Program-made: the position numbers and the translations under genes
From: CAMLDH01 sp966250375
GTDB lineage: Bacteria > Pseudomonadota > Gammaproteobacteria > Burkholderiales > Burkholderiaceae_D
DNA: 7,941 nucleotides
Reading direction: 5' to 3'
NCBI GenBank assembly: GCA_966250375.1
Contig: CBINHE010000150.1
Location: 1-7,941 of the forward strand
The notes under the pieces: generated by a model
The model's database searches: none
Told to the model about the DNA's origin: nothing
Seen by the model: only the letters and a program-made list of their open reading frames with translations
Shown here: positions 1-5,474 of the stretch, in pieces
Position numbering within the stretch: position 1 is the first letter of the stretch
Layout of the letters: every line of letters begins with the position of its first letter

Positions 1-45
1 CCTGCACCTGCACCTGCACCTGCACCAGCGCCGGCACCAGCTCCA
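1..45 (+). repeat. CCTGCA hexanucleotide repeat encoding a Pro-Ala linker
   Basis: Four perfect CCTGCA units (1-24) are followed by degenerate Pro-Ala codons to about 45. The tract is in frame and encodes alternating Pro and Ala. It may extend upstream of the window. Six-base units change linker length without shifting the frame. Confidence 0.8.
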
Positions 46-1101
46 TCGACGCCAGCTACCACGTATCACTTGTACGTTTCGACTTCAGGCTCCGATTCCA
101 ATGCCGGCACACAATCTGCACCGTTCAAGACAATTCTGAAAGCGTCGCAAGCGGCTAAGCCCAACACCACTATTCACGTCGCGGCCGGCACCTATCCGGG
201 AGGTTTCCAGACAACGAAAAGCGGCACGGCATCAGGTCGTATTTACTATGTATCAGACAAAAAATGGGGAGCCAAAATTGTGCCGTCCGGTTCGTCAAAG
301 AGTATTTTGTGGGATAACAGAGGAGATTATGTTGACATCGTTGGATTTGACGTTGACGGTACCAATGGCGGTCCCAGCTGGCTTAACGGTATCTATATAG
401 GCGGCTCCAACACCGTGGTCAGAAACAATCATGTTCATCACATCGCGACAAAGGTCACGGCAACCAATCACGGTGGCTCCGGTATCGGTACGGATGCTTA
501 TTATGGCGGTAAAAACGACGACATTATCGGCAACGTCGTCCACCATATCGGACCTACGGCGGGCAGCCATATTCAGGGCATATATGTATCCACAAATGGC
601 AACGTATATAACAACCTTGTCTATAGCATTCAAGATAGTTGCTTGCATGCCTGGCATAACTCGAATCACGTCAACTTCGTGAACAACACCGTTTTCAACT
701 GCAGAAACGGGGCGGGCATTGTTGTCGGCGGCGGCGATTATTACAATGGCTATTCGGCCGGGAATGACTATAGCCTCGTCGCAAACAATATCGTCCTCGA
801 TAGTACGAATGGAATTGTAGAAAACGGTAAAACCGGCACCCACAATGTCTATACCAATAACCTGGTATATCGGAGCAAGAATGGTAACTGGAGCCTCCAC
901 AACGGTCTTGCCAACAAAAACACCATCACTGCCGATCCGCAGTTCGTGAACTATATCCGCGAAGGAGGCGGAGATTATCATCTCAAGAGCACGTCACCGG
1001 CCATTAACAAGGGCTCATCGGCCAATGCGCCTTCCAATGATCTTGATGGTGTCTCGCGGCCACAGGGCGCAACACATGATATTGGAGCGTATGAGCGTTA
1101 A
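1..1101 (+). CDS. Right-handed parallel beta-helix protein, exported (5' end outside window)
   Basis: The reading frame is open from base 1 and ends at TAA 1099-1101 (366 codons visible), so the true start lies upstream. The TTG at 70 falls inside the protein and is not a start. The first ~15 residues are a Pro-Ala repeat (PAPAPAP...), a typical linker between a signal peptide or anchoring domain and a secreted domain. The motif YVSTSGSDSNAGTQSAPFKTI is the usual entry to DUF1565/pectate-lyase-like beta-helices. Asn- and Gly-rich rungs follow (VVRNNHVHHI, IIGNVVHHIG, VYNNLVYSI, FVNNTVFNC, VANNIVLDS, YTNNLVYRS). The end (YHLKSTSPAINKGS ... DIGAYER) matches the choice-of-anchor-Q type C-terminus. 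The family acts outside the cell on polysaccharide as lyases, epimerases or binders. I see no catalytic set that fixes the reaction, so the role is open. It is convergent to the polysaccharide genes, which makes polymer handling plausible. Confidence 0.85.
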   Translation, partial: PAPAPAPAPAPAPAPSTPATTYHLYVSTSGSDSNAGTQSAPFKTILKASQAAKPNTTIHVAAGTYPGGFQTTKSGTASGRIYYVSDKKWGAKIVPSGSSKSILWDNRGDYVDIVGFDVDGTNGGPSWLNGIYIGGSNTVVRNNHVHHIATKVTATNHGGSGIGTDAYYGGKNDDIIGNVVHHIGPTAGSHIQGIYVSTNGNVYNNLVYSIQDSCLHAWHNSNHVNFVNNTVFNCRNGAGIVVGGGDYYNGYSAGNDYSLVANNIVLDSTNGIVENGKTGTHNVYTNNLVYRSKNGNWSLHNGLANKNTITADPQFVNYIREGGGDYHLKSTSPAINKGSSANAPSNDLDGVSRPQGATHDIGAYER

Positions 1102-1143
1102 GAAATAGAAGCTACATACATCAAAGGATTTTTTGCGAATAAA

Positions 1144-1162
1144 TGCAGGGGATACCCCTGCA
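1144..1162. terminator. Perfect 8-bp hairpin in the convergent intergenic gap
   Basis: TGCAGGGG (1144-1151) and CCCCTGCA (1155-1162) form a perfect 8-bp stem with an ATA loop. Read on the minus strand it is followed by TTTATT, a weak T-tract. On the plus strand no T-run follows. It lies 42 bp past the beta-helix stop and beyond the glycosyltransferase stop on the other strand, so it is best read as an end-of-transcription structure, mainly for leftward transcripts. Confidence 0.45.
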
Positions 1163-1214
1163 AACATCGGCACTTCGCTTGATAATCGCTTGATGGATAG
1201 TCGTTTGTTTTTCA

Positions 1215-1252
1215 AAATGCCCCTGTGAGGTTAACAACTTGCAGGGGCATTT
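1215..1252. terminator. 11-bp hairpin overlapping the glycosyltransferase stop, candidate bidirectional terminator
   Basis: AAATGCCCCTG (1215-1225) pairs perfectly with CAGGGGCATTT (1242-1252). The 16-nt loop contains the TAA of the minus-strand glycosyltransferase (1231-1233), so the right arm encodes part of the protein's last residues. Short T-runs follow on both strands (TTT rightward, TTTT then GAAAAAC leftward). The position between convergent genes fits a two-way terminator. The GCAGGGG core is shared with the hairpin at 1144-1162. Confidence 0.55.
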
Positions 1253-2385
1253 CCATGTGAAATTCCCGCATAAAATTTCGTCAATTTTCCTGCTTGTATT
1301 GGCCAGTTGTACTTTTCCAGAATTGCTTTTCTGCCGTTTTCTCCCATGCGTTGAGCGACTTCCGGATTCGATACCAGATAATCGATTGCTCCAGCAATTG
1401 CCTTTGGCGAGAGCGGGTCCACACATAAACCGCATTGCGCACCATCGACAATTTCTCGCCAAAGCGGAAAGTCGGACGCGATGACAGGGATGCTCGCGGC
1501 CATGTATTCGAACATTTTGACAGGTAGCGCATCAAGATAATTAAGCAGTGGATGCAGCGTCACCAAACCTGCAACCGACCGTCCCAGCACGTCGCGCACA
1601 CCAGCGCGATCCAGGTGGCCCAGTTGTGCCACTCGCGCCCAGCCAGGATAGGTCTTTACTTCAAATTCCAGTTCAGGCTCGGAAAAAAAACCGCCCAAAT
1701 TCAGCCGTGTAGGCGATTGAAGAAACTCGCAAGCGCGAACAATTTCGCGAATGCCTCGTGTTGCGCTGATACCACCAACGTAACAGACCTCATTGCGCTT
1801 ATTCCCCCAAGGAATAGCCGAGTCGAATTCGCTGATTAACGGAAAATTGCTGACGTCGACCGTCGCGGGATTAATCTTCAGGAACTTGTTACAGATAAAG
1901 GGCGTTGCGGCAACAATGCCATCGAATTTTCTACAGGCGTAACGCTCGAATAACGTGAATGCATGCGAAAGCAACTGACGAGATACAGGGTCCAGATAAG
2001 GTTTCCCCAAGAGTTGCTTGGTAACGTCTTCATGTGAATCAAAGATGACCTGTTTTCCCAAGCGCTTGAGTTTCAAACCCATCGGAATAAGTTCTGGATC
2101 GTGCAAATGATAAATATCCGCATCCAGATTGACGGCCTTCTCGAATACTCTCTGTGTCGTTTTAAACATGCGTTTGAGCCGGCCTGACAAAAGCCCTACA
2201 TCGACCACTTTCACGCCATCGGCATACGCATCGCCCTTGTCATCGGCCACCACCAGAGTGACATCATAGCCATGCGCAGCAAGACTGCGGCACTGCTTGA
2301 AAAAAATTCGCGTGTCGTTTCTGCCATGCGCGGAAGTAAGGTGGACAACCTTCGCACTATTTTCTTTTTGATTTGTAATTTGCAT
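1231..2385 (-). CDS. GT4-type (GT-B fold) glycosyltransferase
   Basis: A 384-aa protein that by family transfers a sugar from a nucleotide-sugar to a lipid-linked or growing glycan at the cytoplasmic face of the membrane. The N-terminal domain opens with VVHLTSAHGRNDTRIFFKQC, the usual first strand and loop of this group. HDPEL (95-99) and DSHED (116-120) are typical of the acceptor-side domain. The C-terminal donor domain starts near YVGGISATRGI and holds FEYMAASIPVIASD (E293), the Glu-containing EX7E-like region of GT4 enzymes, then a VDPLSPKAIAGAI segment. The ATG at 2385 follows AGGAG with only 3 nt spacing. The gene overlaps the end of the upstream membrane-protein gene by 29 bp, which suggests coupled translation. 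Sugar donor and linkage cannot be read from sequence. The family call is firm and the exact substrate unknown. Confidence 0.9.
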   Translation of the reverse strand: MQITNQKENSAKVVHLTSAHGRNDTRIFFKQCRSLAAHGYDVTLVVADDKGDAYADGVKVVDVGLLSGRLKRMFKTTQRVFEKAVNLDADIYHLHDPELIPMGLKLKRLGKQVIFDSHEDVTKQLLGKPYLDPVSRQLLSHAFTLFERYACRKFDGIVAATPFICNKFLKINPATVDVSNFPLISEFDSAIPWGNKRNEVCYVGGISATRGIREIVRACEFLQSPTRLNLGGFFSEPELEFEVKTYPGWARVAQLGHLDRAGVRDVLGRSVAGLVTLHPLLNYLDALPVKMFEYMAASIPVIASDFPLWREIVDGAQCGLCVDPLSPKAIAGAIDYLVSNPEVAQRMGENGRKAILEKYNWPIQAGKLTKFYAGISHGNAPASC

Positions 2386-3553
2386 ATGCTCCTAACGCGG
2401 CGCCTATAAACATATCGTTGAAATAATGCGATGTCGCCAGCAAAAAAAACGTCACCAACAGTAAAGAACATGCCAATAAAAATTCAGCAGACCTTTTTTT
2501 CAGAAAAAATCCATTGGTGACCAGTCTTGACAACGGCCATCCTATTATCACGATCAAGTAAAGGAAGCCGAGCAAGCCTAGATCGACCCATGCAGACAAA
2601 ATATTGTGTGCATAAAAACCCGGCTCATAGCTGCCGTAGTCGCCAACCAATGGATGACTGTAAATAGTGTGGAGTGCCTGGATCGTAAGCGCCTGTCTTA
2701 GCAGGGCCGAACTTGATTGCGATATTTCCAGAAGTTCCAATATCCTGTTATCCGGCAAGTGGTGCGAAACAGACTGAACATTCAGAAAGATGTCCCCTGC
2801 CATGAGAATAAGAACAAGCGTCATCAACAGTTTGTGTCTTGCGTAATATATTTCGATCATGGGAATGATCAGTAACATGGCGATAAATTCGGTTCGCGCA
2901 CCATTCAAATACAACGAGGAGGCAGCAATCGCATATATCAATACTCTCGCAGAAAGCATTCTTATGAACGGGATTATCACCATGAAAGTAAAAAGGTAAG
3001 AGCGTGCAAAACCTTGGTAAGTCGATAGGCTTTCCGGGTCTTTCGATTCACCAAGAGCCCTCAGATAAAATTCCCCGTCCACAGAATAAAAATAAATAAT
3101 CAGCGTCATGATCACCAAACTGAATATGGCCATGAGATGTAGTTGACGCTCACTGAAATCTGCAATTTTGAATATCACAAATATGCTGAATAAATAAATG
3201 AGCGACAGCACGTGATTTTGCACAATGCTTTTATTCGCGCCAAAAATGTAATTTATTGCGACTATGAAAAAGAAATAGGCCAGGAAAATGAAATAATAAA
3301 AGTCGATTTTTGGAAAGTAATAGCTATTATTTCGCTTTGAATTTTTCAAATATATAAATGCGAGCGGCAAGGTAAAAATGATAGAAACAGCAGAGAAATA
3401 CCCGCCAAGAAAAGCACGGATAACCCCCAACCCGATCAATGCCTGATAAAAGAAAAATCCAGGAAACAAGAGCAGAAATGCGAGATTGACGGTTGTTATT
3501 TTTCCTTTATTGAAACCGGAAAATTTTTGGTTTGGCAAGGTGGACGCATGCAT
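2357..3553 (-). CDS. O-antigen ligase/polymerase-like (Wzy-type) membrane protein
   Basis: A 398-aa, very hydrophobic protein with about ten predicted membrane segments, for example LAFLLLFPGFFFYQALIGLG, FYYFIFLAYFFFIVAINYIF and FLLACSLLLVTFFLLA. It has the hallmarks of the Wzy_C/O-antigen ligase group: a cytoplasmic or short-loop GARTEF motif after a membrane helix, and a late AHNILSAWVDLGLLGFL segment after a larger periplasmic loop (about the region of DNRILELLEISQSSSALLRQ). These proteins polymerise repeat units or ligate glycan in the periplasm. Polymerase cannot be told from ligase here. The start at 3553 has a good Shine-Dalgarno GAGGAG (3560-3565) with 6 nt spacing. Between the deacetylase and the glycosyltransferase on the same strand, it looks like an operon member. 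It is clearly more A+T-rich than its neighbours, common for polymerase genes in surface-polysaccharide loci. Confidence 0.85.
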   Translation of the reverse strand: MHASTLPNQKFSGFNKGKITTVNLAFLLLFPGFFFYQALIGLGVIRAFLGGYFSAVSIIFTLPLAFIYLKNSKRNNSYYFPKIDFYYFIFLAYFFFIVAINYIFGANKSIVQNHVLSLIYLFSIFVIFKIADFSERQLHLMAIFSLVIMTLIIYFYSVDGEFYLRALGESKDPESLSTYQGFARSYLFTFMVIIPFIRMLSARVLIYAIAASSLYLNGARTEFIAMLLIIPMIEIYYARHKLLMTLVLILMAGDIFLNVQSVSHHLPDNRILELLEISQSSSALLRQALTIQALHTIYSHPLVGDYGSYEPGFYAHNILSAWVDLGLLGFLYLIVIIGWPLSRLVTNGFFLKKRSAEFLLACSLLLVTFFLLATSHYFNDMFIGAALGAYANYKSKRK

Positions 3554-3612
3554 GAATTGCTCCTCAGCAGGTGTTGTTCACGCCGTTTTCCAGTGGTTTG
3601 ATGTCAGTAAAC

Positions 3613-3645
3613 AAGCGCGTCAAAAACACCCTGACAACCGCGCTT
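3613..3645. terminator. Hairpin after the deacetylase stop, possible terminator or attenuator
   Basis: AAGCGCG (3613-3619) pairs with CGCGCTT (3639-3645), with an extra TCA/TGA pairing inside (3620-3622 with 3632-3634). On the plus strand it is followed by a T-run, but the genes here run leftward and in that direction only TTGTTT follows. It sits 5 bp beyond the deacetylase TAA and 60 bp before the next start. It may reduce readthrough into the membrane-protein gene or stabilise the upstream message. Confidence 0.4.
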
Positions 3646-3650
3646 TTTCC

Positions 3651-5066
3651 TTACTGCGTGTAGAGCGATGCATGAAACTGCTCTGATGTTTCTCTGCCAC
3701 TGATAATTTCGCGATATATACTTTTTGCATCCCTGTTTTCAAAATAAGAGTTGTGCCACAGCAAAGTGAAATTTCCACCAAACTGATAACAAACGCGTTT
3801 GTAGCGTTGCATTATTTCCAGCGCGTTATTTTTATATTCCAATCCGTCGTACCGGGAAGCTTCCATCGTCACCAGCGGACGCTGCAATAGTTTTAGCGGC
3901 TTGCGGTGCGCCAAGTCATACATCCGGTATTCATGGCAAGTGCCACAGCGAAAACCTGGGCGATCGGCAAATGACAGAGTGGAATCGTAAGTCAGCCCAT
4001 TGTCATCCCACAGTGTCGCGGTCGTCGGTGTATTCCAGCGCAAGTAATGTTGACGTCCGCCCAAGGTGGCCTGCGTAATACCCTCTTCCGCCATGACGCG
4101 CCGCAGTGTGGCAACCGACTGTGCAAAGGTGGTCGGGCTTTGGTAGGTGTTGTAGCCGGGATGGATGCCAATCTCATGTCCACGCGCGCGAATATTGCGC
4201 ATTAGAACCCGCATGCGCGGCTCGTCCAGACTGACACTGTTATCGATGCGTTTGTCGGTCCTTTCCGGTATGAAGTAAAAGGCGACCCGGTTTCCGGCTT
4301 CCTCATTTACTTCCATGATCCAGTCTATTGCCGTTCGGTAGGGATCACGCGAATAGTCCCCGCGCTTGACCGCCAGATAGCTTTTGATCAAACCGGAAAC
4401 AGCGCTTGCCGACTTCTGGCGCCAAGTCTGTCCGATCAATCGTTTACCAAGCCGGTAAAGCGAGGCGCAGGCCGGATCGAAAGGCAGATCGACATCACAA
4501 CTCACGAGGGTGCGTGGCATGCGCTTCTTGCGCTTCAGGCCCGGCCATAAATGTCTGATCGCCGTCCAGAGAATTTCGACATACTCGTCAACGATCGGAC
4601 GATCCAGAAAATTCTCGCGATAGGCAAGCGAGGCAGCGGTTGGAAAACGGTCGTGACCGTCCCGTACCTTGTTGAACGCTTCCTCACATCGCGAAAGCAT
4701 GAAAAAGGCTGAGCCGAAAATATCGATGGGGATGTAAATGGCATCATCCTTGACGACGGACGGTCTGGCATTGGATCCAAAAATGACGGGCACGAGCGGC
4801 TTAACCAGAATCGGATGTAGTCCAGTGGCTCTGCTGTCCCACACGGCAAGAGGTGTTTGCGGCAAAAGCGATTGATCGAAACCTCGGCGTGATGCCAGCG
4901 CAAAAAAGATATTGGGTAACTCGATGTGACGCCCATTGCAATGAAGCCGGAAATTTTCGGCATGGGCAGTTTGAACGGTATATTCAACACCGAGGCAATC
5001 ATTCAATAGGACGGAACATACCCAACTCAACTCGGGAGATAAATCAGGCACGGAAATCGTTAGCAT
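3651..5066 (-). CDS. Polysaccharide deacetylase-like (CE4-type) protein with an N-terminal accessory domain
   Basis: A 471-aa protein. The first ~170 residues form a domain without catalytic motifs (YIPIDIFGSAFFMLSRCEE near 111-129), as in DUF7033-type N-termini seen with this group. The C-terminal part is a NodB/CE4-like barrel: SCDVDLPFD (C190-D196) at the metal and catalytic Asp position, GHEIGIHPGYNTY (H297 and H302) as the His motif, GGRQHYLRW (336-344), YDSTLSFADRPGFRCGT, and LLWHNSYF near the end. CE4 enzymes remove N- or O-acetyl groups from sugars with a bound metal. Here His-x4-His replaces the classical H-(S/T)-x-x-H, a known variant in this subgroup. I chose ATG 5066; an in-frame TTG at 5078 would add MIII. 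Neither has a strong Shine-Dalgarno. No signal peptide is evident, so it may act in the cytoplasm or on lipid-linked precursors. It is probably first in the visible minus-strand operon. The substrate is unknown. Confidence 0.85.
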   Translation of the reverse strand: MLTISVPDLSPELSWVCSVLLNDCLGVEYTVQTAHAENFRLHCNGRHIELPNIFFALASRRGFDQSLLPQTPLAVWDSRATGLHPILVKPLVPVIFGSNARPSVVKDDAIYIPIDIFGSAFFMLSRCEEAFNKVRDGHDRFPTAASLAYRENFLDRPIVDEYVEILWTAIRHLWPGLKRKKRMPRTLVSCDVDLPFDPACASLYRLGKRLIGQTWRQKSASAVSGLIKSYLAVKRGDYSRDPYRTAIDWIMEVNEEAGNRVAFYFIPERTDKRIDNSVSLDEPRMRVLMRNIRARGHEIGIHPGYNTYQSPTTFAQSVATLRRVMAEEGITQATLGGRQHYLRWNTPTTATLWDDNGLTYDSTLSFADRPGFRCGTCHEYRMYDLAHRKPLKLLQRPLVTMEASRYDGLEYKNNALEIMQRYKRVCYQFGGNFTLLWHNSYFENRDAKSIYREIISGRETSEQFHASLYTQ

Positions 5067-5104
5067 GATGATGATCAATTGTCCGAATGAGAACCGCAGT
5101 TCAG

Positions 5105-5296
5105 TCAGGAGAACACTGGTAGTTCGATTTCCGTCATCATAAGAAAATTGCGATCGATAGAAACATCGAAATTTGAGTGTACTGATTGTCGTCCGGGATC
5201 GGGTAGAGGTATATCAATAGACATAGTGGCCGCCGGTTCAATGAAGCCAGGCAGATAGCCGAAAGTTTTTTTGACGTATTGCCATACATATTTCCT
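5105..5296 (-). pseudogene. Possible C-terminal fragment of a lost polysaccharide-operon gene
   Basis: A minus-strand frame is open from beyond 5300 to TGA at 5107-5105, ending in ...NFDVSIDRNFLMMTEIELPVFS. It ends 38 bp before the ATG of the deacetylase on the same strand, an operon-like spacing. The part left of about 5296 does not resemble the effector genes, while the part right of it does, but on the other strand. The simplest reading is the tail of an operon gene cut by the arrival or rearrangement of the effector array. I do not recognise the family. It could equally be a chance open frame in a non-coding junction. Confidence 0.25.
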
Positions 5297-5337
5297 GCTT
5301 GAAGGAGGTACTGGCGGATGCGGTTGCCTCGGGCAAG

Positions 5338-5365
5338 GGAACCTTACATCGCTTCCTGTCACTCA
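5338..5365 (+). promoter_or_regulatory. hrp-box-like motif upstream of the effector gene
   Basis: GGAACC (5338-5343), 15 bases, then TCACTCA (5359-5365). The HrpL-dependent hrp-box consensus is GGAACC-N15/16-CCACNNA, so one defined base differs. It lies 109 bases upstream of the ATG at 5475, in the right orientation. It would fit a T3SS effector under an ECF sigma factor of the HrpL type, but a chance match in the remnant of the older paralog is possible. Confidence 0.35.
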
Positions 5366-5371
5366 TTGAAT

Positions 5372-5385
5372 GTCCACATGTGGAC
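5372..5385. other. 14-bp perfect palindrome
   Basis: GTCCACATGTGGAC is its own reverse complement. It lies between the hrp-box-like motif and the effector start, within the stretch absent from the 3' end of the intact effector gene. It could be a dimeric regulator site or a leftover of rearrangement. No family is indicated. Confidence 0.35.
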
Positions 5386-5444
5386 GGCCATCCCATTTTT
5401 CCTCCGGAGGCAGCCGGCATCACGCCGGGATTCCTCCGCAGGGG

Positions 5445-5474
5445 GGAAGGCGAGATTATTTTGACAGGATTCCC
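5445..5474 (+). promoter_or_regulatory. Conserved 30-bp leader and ribosome binding site of effector copy 1
   Basis: This stretch matches the 30 bp before copy 2 (7771-7800) at 27 of 30 positions. It ends in ACAGGA (AGGA 5466-5469) followed by 5 nt and the ATG at 5475. The conservation stops being codon-like and abuts the ATG, which is the main reason for choosing 5475 over the in-frame ATG at 5370. The TTGACA at 5461 resembles a -35 box but lies too close to the ATG to serve this gene. Confidence 0.7.

Larger units (their letters stand above)
5284..5429 (+). pseudogene. Decayed 3' end of an upstream effector paralog
   Basis: Two stretches resemble the 3' end of the effector gene that follows. 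Bases 5297-5318 match 7702-7723 at 20 of 22 positions (peptide LKEVLAD against LKKALAE). Bases 5400-5429 match 7728-7757 at 19 of 30 positions (SSGGSRHHAG against ASGSSRGNA-stop). The aligned stop codon TGA of the intact copy is GGG here, so the frame now reads on into the next gene. About 55 bases between the two stretches have no counterpart and put them in different frames. With the conserved leader downstream, this places the tail of another array member directly left of copy 1. The short length limits certainty. Confidence 0.5.

Noticed and set aside
70..72. TTG at 70 as the start of the beta-helix protein
   Set aside because: The frame is open to base 1 through a Pro-Ala linker and TTG lies inside it.
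295..981. A 228-codon minus-strand open frame opposite the beta-helix gene
   Set aside because: The plus frame shows regular beta-helix rungs and an anchor tail. The minus frame has no recognisable domain.
5461..5466. TTGACA as a -35 promoter element for copy 1
   Set aside because: It lies 8 bases before the ATG and includes the start of the ribosome binding site; no -10 can fit upstream of the gene.
5370..5474. 35-codon N-terminal extension of effector copy 1
   Set aside because: It is homologous to the 3' end and leader of the preceding array member; copy 2 starts at the position equivalent to 5475 with the same ribosome binding site.
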